In this document: in pieces, positions 8,157 to 15,531 of the stretch
Numbering within the stretch: the first letter of the stretch is position 1
How the letters are laid out: each line of letters opens with the position of its first letter
DNA from: a virus
Length of the DNA: 64,000 nucleotides
IMG/VR virus record: IMGVR_UViG_3300042197_000820
Span: 1-64,000 of that record
Strand: one strand, 5' to 3'
Program-made: the position numbers and the translations under genes
Notes under the pieces: model-generated
The model's database searches: none
Told to the model about the DNA's origin: nothing
The model's input: only the letters and a program-made list of their open reading frames with translations

Positions 8157-9021
8157 CTTGTAAATCCTCCGCTATTGGGTTCCATTCGTGGTACGAAATA
8201 AAAATCTTACCGGGAAACTTGATTTGTTGTGAGACTGAATCACCGAGGTAAATCTTATACCATTCCCATGAATCAATCTGACGGAACCAATCCAACTCTA
8301 AAGTGTTTTCTGGTTCCAGTTCATTTCCGCTGTACAATATATCCAAGTCCACTTCATCTGTAAAGACTGATTTACAATCCTCTAACAGTTGTCCAGAAAT
8401 CATGGAGTTCTCGAAAAACCTAAAGTTTTCTAAGAAAGATTCCAAGTCCGATTGACCAAAGCTAAAAGGTAGGTGGTAGTTGTCCTTTACTGATTTGCCT
8501 CCAGAAGTAAAGAACAAGTTTGGTTTTGTTGCGTTTGACAGGATTTGTCTGTGTTTCCTGACTGCTTGGTGAGCGTAGATACCGAAAGGGAAGCTAACAA
8601 AGAACCTATTCGGTTTGGTCCAGCTACTAATCTGACCGCAAATCTTGCTAGCAGTCATTGCTCCTTGGATAATCGACCAAGGAAGGCAGTTTTCCTTATG
8701 CTTGTCTTCTACTTTGATTGGAACATAGTAGATCGGTATAAGCTTACGCCATTGATCTGGCTGGCGAGAAAGCTTTTTGGCTCCAATCGAAGTTGGATCG
8801 TAGGTGAAATCACCCATTCGACGGCGTATCAATGGAGTTGCGCTTTGTTCACACACAACCCAGATTGTTTCACAACCGGCCCATGCTGCTTGATGGACGG
8901 CATACTCAACAGCGAAATAGTTAGGGGCTACCGGGATAAGAGCGTCTGACCACGGTAGATTGTATCCTGTTGGTCTAGAAGCTACTGGAACTATCCCTGC
9001 CAGATGAAAAGAGTTCGACAT
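8116..9021 (-). CDS. Nucleotidyltransferase-like protein (GT-A/NTP transferase fold)
   Basis: The N-terminus FHLAGIVPVASRPTGYNLPW, followed by CETIWVVCEQSATPLIRRR, matches the signature region of sugar-nucleotidyltransferase-like folds (G-x-x-P-V-A-x-R-P-x-x-x-x-x-P-W with an AGCETIWVV strand). The C-terminal half is unknown and ends in a strongly acidic tail. The start is placed at MSNSFHLAG (9021); a start 14 codons earlier is possible. The gene overlaps the upstream gene by 47 bases and the downstream gene by 41. With its two upstream neighbours it forms an overlapping trio. The substrate is unknown. Confidence 0.65.
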   Translation of the reverse strand: MSNSFHLAGIVPVASRPTGYNLPWSDALIPVAPNYFAVEYAVHQAAWAGCETIWVVCEQSATPLIRRRMGDFTYDPTSIGAKKLSRQPDQWRKLIPIYYVPIKVEDKHKENCLPWSIIQGAMTASKICGQISSWTKPNRFFVSFPFGIYAHQAVRKHRQILSNATKPNLFFTSGGKSVKDNYHLPFSFGQSDLESFLENFRFFENSMISGQLLEDCKSVFTDEVDLDILYSGNELEPENTLELDWFRQIDSWEWYKIYLGDSVSQQIKFPGKIFISYHEWNPIAEDLQDATDEEDPTDDDG

Positions 9022-9823
9022 AGTACTTCTTCGGTTTGATTGATAGTTCTTGATAAGTATCAAGTATTTGCTGTGGTTTCTCTAGTTTGTAAACCACGTT
9101 TGTTCCTGATGATTCTGCTAGCTCGTACTGATAATAGATGTCTCTACCAGCATGTTCAAGCACGATTGTCTTAGTGATGATTTCTTCTTTCAGAAGTCTT
9201 CTAAGTTTGATTCTACTGATTGTTTCAGTATAATCATCAGAGAGAATCTGGTCCTGCGTTAGATAGGATCTTACAACACAATCCTTTCTATCTTGATAAG
9301 ATGATCTTTTTGATTTATAGAACCAGACTTCACTTATAAATGGATCGTCATAGGAAAGATACGTTTTATCGTGTTTTGATCCATGACGAACGTTGAACCA
9401 GTCTATAACTGTATGTTTAGTATCAGATAGATTCGGAGTATTTGTGATGCCAGATACTTGTTCTGCATCAAATACGATTAGATTGCTAAACTGAGCTTTG
9501 ACCATTCTAGAAAACTCAGTTGTTAGCTTAAGCAAGTTATCGTCTTCGACTCGGATCGAACGAATCAAATCAGAGCCGAAGACTTTACCTTGAAGAGATT
9601 GATAGAACATAAGCTTTTCCCACAAGAAAATCTGTGGTATCTTGACTTTGTTCTGGAATCCAAAATGCTCTGGATTTCTGATTACCACATCATCAAAGAT
9701 GAACGGTGGTTTTGGTTGTGTAAACAGTATTGGTAAGTTGTTGTAATAGGAATACAACAAACTGGAGAGACATCCGCCTATAACCAGTTTCTCATGATTA
9801 TAAAGATGCCTCTCTAATCTCAT
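8975..9823 (-). CDS. Hypothetical protein, 282 aa
   Basis: The N-terminus RHLYNHEKLVIGGCLSSLLYSYYNNLPIL looks like a nucleotide-binding beta-alpha unit (GG-x-L-S-S-L), with VIDWFNVRHGSKHD in the middle. The C-terminal residues are Ser-rich. No family recognised. It overlaps the 51-residue basic protein upstream (ATGA) and the nucleotidyltransferase-like gene downstream by 47 bases, so the three are probably functionally linked. Confidence 0.7.
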   Translation of the reverse strand: MRLERHLYNHEKLVIGGCLSSLLYSYYNNLPILFTQPKPPFIFDDVVIRNPEHFGFQNKVKIPQIFLWEKLMFYQSLQGKVFGSDLIRSIRVEDDNLLKLTTEFSRMVKAQFSNLIVFDAEQVSGITNTPNLSDTKHTVIDWFNVRHGSKHDKTYLSYDDPFISEVWFYKSKRSSYQDRKDCVVRSYLTQDQILSDDYTETISRIKLRRLLKEEIITKTIVLEHAGRDIYYQYELAESSGTNVVYKLEKPQQILDTYQELSIKPKKYYVELFSSGRDSSSSF

Positions 9824-9975
9824 CCTTTTCCTTGTCCGCGATAACGCTTACGGTATCCCTTTGGAACTGTACCGTTAGAACCTAGTCTCTTGAACTTGGA
9901 ATGCTTTCCATTTCCAATAGTGGTCTTTTTCTTCGTTGGTTGGTAATCTTTACCATTACGTCGTCCTGCTGTCAC
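9820..9975 (-). CDS. Small very basic protein, 51 aa, GTG start
   Basis: Reads VTAGRRNGKDYQPTKKK to a C-terminal GYRKRYRGQGKG, with more than a third Lys/Arg plus many Gly, so nucleic-acid binding is likely. The GTG start (9975-9973) overlaps the glutaredoxin stop as GTGA and the stop overlaps the next start as ATGA; exact overlaps at both ends strongly support a real gene despite its size. It fills what would otherwise be a 148-base gap. Function unknown. Confidence 0.75.
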   Translation of the reverse strand: MTAGRRNGKDYQPTKKKTTIGNGKHSKFKRLGSNGTVPKGYRKRYRGQGKG

Positions 9976-10226
9976 TCTTCAACTCCTAATGTTTTTTTGA
10001 GTGTTCCCTCTGCTCTCAGTCTATCAAGATCTGAGAAGCCTCCAATAAATCTATCATCTACCCAAACTTGTGGGACGGTACTACAGTTAGACAAAGCTTT
10101 TAGCGTAGCCCAAGTAGTGTCGTCACCCGTAATGTCAACCGAAAGGAAAGTGAACCCTTCCGATACTAGTAACTCAACTGCTTTTTTGCACCAAGGGCAG
10201 TAACTTGCTGTGTATACTCTAATCAT
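9972..10226 (-). CDS. Glutaredoxin
   Basis: An 84-residue thiol-disulfide oxidoreductase with active site CPWC (residues 10-13), the cis-Pro loop TVPQVWVDD and a GG pair (GGFSDL). It probably donates electrons to the ribonucleotide reductase at 13.7-15.5 kb, whose C-terminus carries a cysteine pair. It is coupled to the downstream basic protein by a GTGA overlap. Confidence 0.93.
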   Translation of the reverse strand: MIRVYTASYCPWCKKAVELLVSEGFTFLSVDITGDDTTWATLKALSNCSTVPQVWVDDRFIGGFSDLDRLRAEGTLKKTLGVEE

Positions 10227-10229
10227 TTA

Positions 10230-10412
10230 TCACCAATCATTGTATGTGTCTTCCATTCTTTCTTTGTCTACTTCTAGTTGTGCTTCTTTGATCATCTTAA
10301 TCACAAGATCCAGCATAGTTCTATCACTATAAGACGTTGTACTCCACATCAAATAAGTCTGAAACTCTAGAAGTTGCTTATACGACATGTGTATTGTGTA
10401 TTTCTTATCCAT
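10230..10412 (-). CDS. Hypothetical protein, 60 aa
   Basis: Helical, starting MDKKYTIHMSYKQLLEF and ending in an acidic segment. No family recognised. GGATG-type sequence precedes the start, and the gene lies three bases upstream of glutaredoxin in the operon. Confidence 0.6.
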   Translation of the reverse strand: MDKKYTIHMSYKQLLEFQTYLMWSTTSYSDRTMLDLVIKMIKEAQLEVDKERMEDTYNDW

Positions 10413-10497
10413 CTATACATCCTTTTATAACACAAAATACAGCGACTATCAACGAAATAATCATAAATCTGTAATAATGCTTGTCGTCGTTAGTCAT
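10405..10497 (-). CDS. Candidate 30-aa single-pass membrane peptide
   Basis: Reads MTNDDKHYYRFMIISL then a hydrophobic stretch IVAVFCVIKG, consistent with one transmembrane helix (residues 11-24). It exactly fills the gap between the zinc-binding gene (stop at 10500) and the 60-aa gene (eight-base overlap). The ribosome binding site is weak (TGGGA). Operon packing is the main support. Confidence 0.45.
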   Translation of the reverse strand: MTNDDKHYYRFMIISLIVAVFCVIKGCIDG

Positions 10498-10499
10498 TT

Positions 10500-10712
10500 T
10501 TAATCCCAAGTTATCTTGATTAACCCAGTAAGACATTCGGGGCAAGAGACTTTATCTGTGTAATCGCCAGAATCTACTTGCCAGCGTTCTACCGAATGTC
10601 CGTGTCCGCACTCGCTACACTGTAGCCACCCTGTTCTGCCGAGGTCAAAAGCACCGCAATCACATCTATGCCAATCTTGGTGCCAAGAACAAGTTGGCGT
10701 ATGTTCGTTCAT
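10500..10712 (-). CDS. Zinc-binding hypothetical protein, 70 aa
   Basis: Cysteines come as C-x-C (residues 18-20), C-x2-C-x-H (32-37) and a later C-x2-C (CPEC), a rubredoxin or zinc-ribbon arrangement with additional His. It overlaps ThyX by four bases. Function unknown. Confidence 0.7.
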   Translation of the reverse strand: MNEHTPTCSWHQDWHRCDCGAFDLGRTGWLQCSECGHGHSVERWQVDSGDYTDKVSCPECLTGLIKITWD

Positions 10713-11428
10713 TCTCGGTTCTTCCTAAACGCTCCGACCGCTTCCGGCCAAAGGTCAGTTGCGATTTCCAAGCACGCTTCGGCAACCTTTTGGATTTCCC
10801 ACTGTGCGCCTTCGTGAGTTCGTAGGTCAATAAACTTTAGCAAGTTAGACAAGTTTACAGTCCCGTAATACTCTGTGTAAAGGTTCTGTGGTAAGACGCC
10901 TCTTGCTTGTTCGCGACAAACGCCTGCTTCCATAAGATCGTTGTAGAACTTGACTGCTTTTTGGTTCCAGTCTTTCATTACTGCTGACGCATCACCTTGG
11001 AAACCAGCGTTGTTGTAAGGAACTGGAACCATAGGATTGATTAGGTCTTCTACATTTGATGCTTGTCTGTTTGACTTGTGTTGTGTTCTGAACTCTTGTG
11101 GTTCGTAGAACGCAAGGTTTTCGTCAGTATAGCGTCGTGAAATCTCGTTGTAAGACCAAGTGCGATGTCGGTGATGTTGCGAGCGCACAAAAAGAGGAAC
11201 GACAAACCTGAAAGTAACAACGTTATGCTCAAAAGTAGAGGTGTGCTTATGATCAACAAGATAGCGAATAAGCTTTTTGTCTCTTTCGTCCAGTTCATCT
11301 TTTGTCTTTCCAAATGAAACGCGGGCAGAGTTTACGATTGTAAGATCGGTGCCCATATGATCTACATATTCTACTTTTCCGATACCGTCGCTATAAAGCT
11401 CGATACTGTTATTATACACCGTATTCAT
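10709..11428 (-). CDS. thyX: Flavin-dependent thymidylate synthase ThyX
   Basis: Makes dTMP from dUMP using methylene-tetrahydrofolate, FAD and NADPH. The ThyX signature RHRTWSYNEISRRY (residues 87-100, the RHR-x7-S pattern) is present, with HTSTFEHN upstream of it and FYEPQEFR after it. The length of 239 aa is normal for the family. It works with the dUTPase and deaminase of this window to supply dTMP. Overlaps are 4 bases downstream and 17 upstream. Confidence 0.96.
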   Translation of the reverse strand: MNTVYNNSIELYSDGIGKVEYVDHMGTDLTIVNSARVSFGKTKDELDERDKKLIRYLVDHKHTSTFEHNVVTFRFVVPLFVRSQHHRHRTWSYNEISRRYTDENLAFYEPQEFRTQHKSNRQASNVEDLINPMVPVPYNNAGFQGDASAVMKDWNQKAVKFYNDLMEAGVCREQARGVLPQNLYTEYYGTVNLSNLLKFIDLRTHEGAQWEIQKVAEACLEIATDLWPEAVGAFRKNRE

Positions 11429-11837
11429 TGATAATCCTTAGTCCTTCTACAATAGCTTCTATTCTGTTTTCTTTTACCGGATAAGTATTGATTTCCTTAT
11501 ACCGAAATGGAACGATAAGCTCAAAGGCTTCCGGCCATTCTACCATGTTATCTACAAATCCGAAAAGTGGGTGAATAAAGAAACCCGACTCTGCTAGTAT
11601 ATCATGTTCCAGTATTCCAAGTGTAGCTGGATCTGTCAAGACAGGGTAAAGATCTGTTCGACCTTCTAGCCGTCTAGCTGTCTCTTCATCGGAAACCCTA
11701 TGAACGTATCCGGTTGTTCCCGGACCATAAGAAGGGCTAACGTATAGCATTCCCGGCTTCCAAGTGAAAGACTTAAGAGGAACTATTTCCCTTCCTAATG
11801 CTTCCACTAAATCTAGATCAACTTCATACTTCATCAT
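11412..11837 (-). CDS. Hypothetical protein, 141 aa
   Basis: No family recognised. The sequence is mixed alpha/beta with an aromatic- and proline-rich centre (SFTWKPGMLYVSPSYGPG). It overlaps thyX by 17 bases and the zinc-finger gene by 14 bases, so it is in the same operon. Confidence 0.65.
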   Translation of the reverse strand: MMKYEVDLDLVEALGREIVPLKSFTWKPGMLYVSPSYGPGTTGYVHRVSDEETARRLEGRTDLYPVLTDPATLGILEHDILAESGFFIHPLFGFVDNMVEWPEAFELIVPFRYKEINTYPVKENRIEAIVEGLRIINEYGV

Positions 11838-12255
11838 CGCTCCCTGCGTATCTTGATGGTCGTTTCATTCTTTCTAAATCTTTTTCGTGGCATGAGGTAC
11901 AAAGATTTCGAATCCAGCCTGTAGTCCGAACTGTGGCTGGCACGCCACAATATTCACACGTTTTGTAACTCATCATAGATGCCAGTGAGATAGCACCTTG
12001 TATTTCTTTGTTGCCACCAATGATGTATGCGCGAAGACCTCCGAACTTTTCTTTCACTTGTTCGAACTGTACAGGAGGTGCTTTGTTGTACTTGACCTCC
12101 ATACTAATGTATTCACATAACGTATCAAGTAGATCATACCAGCCGTCGCCTGTCTCAATACCCCAACACATGCAAGTCTGACTCATCGGAAGTGAGCGAC
12201 GAGCAAATAAATCAGGGTACTTCTCAAAGAGTTGTTGTTGTAGCTCTTCTCTCAT
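11824..12255 (-). CDS. Conserved phage zinc-finger protein, 143 aa
   Basis: Contains the pattern often seen in phage and prophage hypotheticals: CWGIETGDGWYDLLDTLC, then VKEKFGGLRAYI, then CEYCG with GWIRNLCTSCHEKD, giving a four-cysteine zinc site. The biochemical role is unknown. It overlaps the genes on both sides. Confidence 0.7.
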   Translation of the reverse strand: MREELQQQLFEKYPDLFARRSLPMSQTCMCWGIETGDGWYDLLDTLCEYISMEVKYNKAPPVQFEQVKEKFGGLRAYIIGGNKEIQGAISLASMMSYKTCEYCGVPATVRTTGWIRNLCTSCHEKDLERMKRPSRYAGSDDEV

Positions 12256-12475
12256 CTTTTTGTTCCTCTAGATGTTCGATACAGCGTTGAAGATACCACG
12301 CCGCCTTCTTTAGATCTTCTAACACTCTGTCATGCTTCTTGCCAGCCCTTGAGATGTATTTGACAACATTCCCAAGATGGAATCCAAGCTTCCAAGCTTC
12401 TATGACTTTGATAGCCTCATACAAGTTATCTGCTCCACCGTAATGCGAAGGATGATTTACAATGTCAGCCATCAT
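12224..12475 (-). CDS. DUF3310-type small protein, 83 aa
   Basis: Matches the common phage family with VNHPSHYGG, a WKLGFHLGNVVKYISRAGKK core and LEDLKKAAWYLQRCIEHL at the end. Members are frequent in nucleotide-metabolism operons but have no settled function. It overlaps the next gene by 32 bases and the GroES-like gene by four. Confidence 0.85.
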   Translation of the reverse strand: MMADIVNHPSHYGGADNLYEAIKVIEAWKLGFHLGNVVKYISRAGKKHDRVLEDLKKAAWYLQRCIEHLEEQKDERRATTTTL

Positions 12476-12771
12476 TCAACCCACGAAGCAATAACTTGGT
12501 TCTCAGGGATAAAATGGTATTCATCCCCGCGAATCTCGACAGTCTCCATTAGATGGGTTGGGAATACAACCTTTGCTCCAACTTCGATAGTTGTAGTGCA
12601 ATCAACAGCAAGGCTTCGCACTTGCGCGATTGTATGTTCTCTAAGAACTTCCTTAGAACTCTTAAAGTCTTCAGGCAGAAGAATCAAGGGAGTCTGCTCT
12701 TCCAAGCCGGGAAGTGCATTCTCGACAGTCACAAAGATTCTCTTATTATGCGGCTCAATCGTAGTCATCAA
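12472..12771 (-). CDS. GroES/gp31-like co-chaperonin candidate, 99 aa
   Basis: Length and order of segments suggest a Cpn10 fold: N-terminal NKRIFVTVE, then ILLPEDF where Cpn10 has its mobile-loop-to-strand turn, VGAKVVFPT, and the C-terminal EYHFIPENQVIASWVE resembling the family ending. A phage Cpn10 such as T4 gp31 helps host GroEL fold the capsid protein. The match is from pattern alone and the mobile loop is poorly defined, so the call is tentative. Confidence 0.5.
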   Translation of the reverse strand: MMTTIEPHNKRIFVTVENALPGLEEQTPLILLPEDFKSSKEVLREHTIAQVRSLAVDCTTTIEVGAKVVFPTHLMETVEIRGDEYHFIPENQVIASWVE

Positions 12772-13007
12772 TACTCCATAAACTTGTTTGATTCGATTGC
12801 TCTTTCGTGTAATCGGTACTTGTCCGTAGGCATAAACTCATCATGCAAACGCTTACAACGCTTACAGATAAATCGAACGCATACGTTATTACCACGCATT
12901 GCTTGGATATGACTCGTTGCCACCCAAGTATGCTTTTGCTTGCCCGTTGCAGATGCAGGGCAATCTTCTATTTGTTTGTCATTATCAAGAAGATAGTTGA
13001 GCTTCAT
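12768..13007 (-). CDS. Hypothetical Cys/His protein, 79 aa
   Basis: Start placed at ATG 13007 (MKLNYLLDNDK) because GGAGGG lies six bases before it. It contains CVRFICKRCKRLH, a C-x4-C-x2-C-x3-H set that may bind zinc. It is the first gene after the strong promoter at 13027-13055 and so heads the long operon running to dnaE. Confidence 0.65.
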   Translation of the reverse strand: MKLNYLLDNDKQIEDCPASATGKQKHTWVATSHIQAMRGNNVCVRFICKRCKRLHDEFMPTDKYRLHERAIESNKFMEY

Positions 13008-13026
13008 TTCGCCCTCCAACATTTAC

Positions 13027-13055
13027 ATTATAACCGTTGGGGGTAAGCGCGTCAA
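13027..13055 (-). promoter_or_regulatory. Near-consensus sigma70 promoter
   Basis: Coding-sense TTGACG (13050-13055), 17-base spacer, TATAAT (13027-13032). It is one of the best matches in the window, 20 bases upstream of the start at 13007. It should drive the gap-free operon of about fourteen genes ending in dnaE. Confidence 0.85.
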
Positions 13056-13074
13056 CTATCTTCGATAAAAAATC

Positions 13075-13614
13075 TTAGACTTTAGCTCTTTGCTGAATAA
13101 GGTAGATGAAAGTCTCAATATCGTTAGCATGAGCGGCGAGCATGTCATTCACGCCAAGAGGAAGTTCACCAGCTTCTTCTAGTTGGTCGAAAACATCGGT
13201 CATTAGCTGGTGATGGTCTTTGAGCATTTGTAGGCCAGTTTGTACAATAACTTCTGCATTCGCGTTAGCAGGGCTTTCATATGATTGGATTACTTCCATA
13301 GCCTTCTTAGTATTGCAAGAAGGGCAACCCATCATTTCATCGCCGCTATTACCAATAGCCTTCTCAACGGCTTCGTCATACTGTCCTTCTAAGGCACCGT
13401 AAATCTCGCCAAATAGATTTGGATGATCGCCAGAAAAACCAACACCCTTTGCCACATTGTGCGCGCCGTGGAACCAAAGTTGATTACCACGAATAGAGCC
13501 AATGTATTGGCCCATTAGATCCCTGAATAGTGAAGAAGCTTGTGGTTGTTTAGAGAGAACTACTGCTACTTCTTCTAGGATAATCTTCTTTAGTTGGGCT
13601 TTTGTAAGTTTCAT
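13075..13614 (-). CDS. Dps/ferritin-like protein with predicted capsid-targeting N-terminus
   Basis: The core (about 25-179) resembles Dps: WFHGAHNVAKGVGF with H52, then H64 twelve residues later as in Dps, then D80-x3-E84 (YDEAVEKAI) matching the ferroxidase D-x3-E. A third His-rich helix (KDHHQLM) and a final helix complete a four-helix plan. C97-x2-C100 sits in an inserted loop. Dps proteins oxidise Fe(II) and shield DNA. Residues 1-16 (MKLTKAQLKKIILEEV) precede the fold and match the N-termini of the proteins at 47826-48410 and 58884-59423; I12-L13-E14 and L13-E14-E15 fit the prohead-protease rule. The gene has its own late-type motif and a terminator upstream. Packaging in the virion is inference. 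Confidence 0.75.
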   Translation of the reverse strand: MKLTKAQLKKIILEEVAVVLSKQPQASSLFRDLMGQYIGSIRGNQLWFHGAHNVAKGVGFSGDHPNLFGEIYGALEGQYDEAVEKAIGNSGDEMMGCPSCNTKKAMEVIQSYESPANANAEVIVQTGLQMLKDHHQLMTDVFDQLEEAGELPLGVNDMLAAHANDIETFIYLIQQRAKV

Positions 13615-13633
13615 TTATTTCCCCTTAACACAA

Positions 13634-13642
13634 ATAAATAGT
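13634..13642 (-). promoter_or_regulatory. ACTATTTAT motif, putative late promoter of the Dps-like gene
   Basis: Coding sense GGACTATTTATTTGTG, 20 bases upstream of the Dps-like start. It is the only such site between 4.3 and 19.9 kb, a region otherwise served by sigma70-like promoters. Confidence 0.55.
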
Positions 13643-13673
13643 CCTTCCTGCCCAAAATAGACAGAAAGGACAC
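13641..13673 (-). terminator. Hairpin after ribonucleotide reductase, probable terminator
   Basis: In the coding sense GTCCTTTCTG pairs with CAGGAAGGAC (one G-U) around an 11-base loop, followed by TATTTATTT. It starts a few bases after the reductase stop and overlaps the late-type motif, insulating the Dps-like gene from early readthrough. Confidence 0.5.
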
Positions 13674-13677
13674 ATTA

Positions 13678-15531
13678 TCACTTGATCTCGCAGGCACCAC
13701 CGGCACAAGCGGCCTGATCTGTAAGATTAGTGTTGTCATCTACTTCATGAACATAGTTGAGGTCGATTGACTTTAGAGCCTCAAATAGTTTGTTGTAGGT
13801 TTCATCATCACAATCTTCGTAAGGTGCTTGCTTGTAGGTGTGTTCAAACGCTGGAAGAACCGAAAGACCGTTGTAGAATGCTCTGTTTTGCCACATCCAC
13901 TCACCAACTGTATCCCATTCATCATTCTTGATTGAGACAGTAGCAGAGACATTATGGGTGTTTTGTCCCTTGCGGTGTCCTGACTTAATCCAAGTTTGAC
14001 TTACCTTCTTTACTCTCTCCAAAAGATCAATAGCAGATTCTGTACGAACGATTGAACCTTCTGGTGCCTTTTGTGGTACCGAAATAACAGCGGTGTCGTG
14101 TGGGCGGAAGTATTCGTCCTCGATTAGTTCTGGGTGATTCTCTGCAAGGTAGGTGTAGATTGCTTCGTTCTTGCCGACACGGATACGACGAATGTAGGTG
14201 TCGTTGTGCCAAGCGTGAATGCCCGAAGAAGTTCCAAGAACAAGTGAAGTTGTACCTGAAGGCTTGACGCAAGTTGTTCTTGCTGCTGGATTGATTCCCA
14301 AAAGAGCCGCAACGCGGGCATTTTCTTCTTTTACAACTTGTGCTGCTCTTACCATATCAAGATCAAGAACCTTTCCAGAAGCAATACCAGTCATTCCAAC
14401 ACCGATTAGAGCGTCCTTCTCGGTTGTTCTCTGCCAAACTGGACGGAGATAGTGGAAGTCTGTGTAAGATGCTTGTAGAGTGCCAATAAACGCTGCTGCG
14501 CGGACTCTTGCTTCATAGTCTTCTTGTGTTTCTACATCGCTTACATTTACTTCTGTAAGATTGCAGAACTGGTAAGGGCGAAGGGCGATTTCACAACAAG
14601 GGTTTGTTCCCCAATCTTTATCGTTGTTTAGATAAATACCGGGTTCTCCTGAACCGCTTTCACGAATGCGGGTCCAAAGATCCATAAAGTATTCTTTCTC
14701 AACCTTGTGGCGAAGAAGAACGGCAGAGTTGTTAGCACGACCGCGCTGTGGGTTTGTTTCCCACCAGTTTCCTGCCTTACAAGCAATCATTTCGTCGTCG
14801 TCAGCAGAGAATAGCGAAATCAAAGCAGCGCGGCGAATACCACCAGCAAGCACGGCATCTGCGATGTGACACATAATGTCGTGGCATTCAATAGGAGTTA
14901 GCTTATCGCCGTCCTTCTTTGTGTTCAGCATTCCGTCAATCTTCACCAAACACTCAACGAGAGGTTGTGGTCCCGGTGCTTTGCCGCCTGATGTGACCAA
15001 ACGGGCACCCTTGGGGCGAATGTCCGAGAAGTCAAAGCGAATACGGCTTGTTCCCCTGAAGTAAGATTGTAGAAGCACGCGAACAGCATCGGCCCAACCT
15101 TCAATCGAATCTCCAACAAGGAATCGCTTCTCGCGACCGGATGGAATCCGAATCTCTGGTAGTTTCTCAACGTGATGCTTCTGAACCGAGAAGCCTACGC
15201 CGGTTCCGCCAAGAAGCAAGAACATTGCTTCCGAGAAAGAACGTAGATCGTCAATAGGCATAAATGCACAGTTGAAGATTCGGTTTGGGGCAATCTCGAT
15301 TGGCTTGCCACCAAACTGCATTGAACGCATTGAAGGTAATACTTGACGACTGAAAACATACTTGTATGCTTCCCTTATCTCTGATTCAAGATGTGGGTAC
15401 TTCTTGATGTGCATTTCCATATTGCGTTCCGTGATTTCCTCATAAGATTCACGGCGGTATTCTTCCGGTAGATACCTTGCGTATTTCATATGGACTGTAA
15501 TGTCCGACAAAATCCTAGTTGCTAGATTCAT
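13678..15531 (-). CDS. nrdJ: Class II (adenosylcobalamin-type) ribonucleotide reductase, monomeric
   Basis: Reduces ribonucleotides to deoxyribonucleotides. The 617-aa chain has GGTGVGFSVQ near residue 110, the catalytic NPCCEIALRPYQFCNL near 313 with the C-x-E radical-site pattern, and a C-terminal thiol pair C609/C614 (CAGGAC) of the kind that re-reduces the active site. No small-subunit gene and no glycyl-radical signature are seen, which points to a cobalamin-dependent monomeric enzyme like the Lactobacillus type, independent of oxygen. The host must supply B12. It overlaps the helicase gene by 17 bases. The glutaredoxin at 9972-10226 is a plausible reductant. Confidence 0.88.
   Translation of the reverse strand: MNLATRILSDITVHMKYARYLPEEYRRESYEEITERNMEMHIKKYPHLESEIREAYKYVFSRQVLPSMRSMQFGGKPIEIAPNRIFNCAFMPIDDLRSFSEAMFLLLGGTGVGFSVQKHHVEKLPEIRIPSGREKRFLVGDSIEGWADAVRVLLQSYFRGTSRIRFDFSDIRPKGARLVTSGGKAPGPQPLVECLVKIDGMLNTKKDGDKLTPIECHDIMCHIADAVLAGGIRRAALISLFSADDDEMIACKAGNWWETNPQRGRANNSAVLLRHKVEKEYFMDLWTRIRESGSGEPGIYLNNDKDWGTNPCCEIALRPYQFCNLTEVNVSDVETQEDYEARVRAAAFIGTLQASYTDFHYLRPVWQRTTEKDALIGVGMTGIASGKVLDLDMVRAAQVVKEENARVAALLGINPAARTTCVKPSGTTSLVLGTSSGIHAWHNDTYIRRIRVGKNEAIYTYLAENHPELIEDEYFRPHDTAVISVPQKAPEGSIVRTESAIDLLERVKKVSQTWIKSGHRKGQNTHNVSATVSIKNDEWDTVGEWMWQNRAFYNGLSVLPAFEHTYKQAPYEDCDDETYNKLFEALKSIDLNYVHEVDDNTNLTDQAACAGGACEIK

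Noticed and set aside
13621-13680. Attachment site or mobile-element boundary flanking the Dps-like gene
   Set aside because: No direct repeat flanks the gene and no integrase, transposase or homing endonuclease is nearby; the hairpin is better explained as a terminator.
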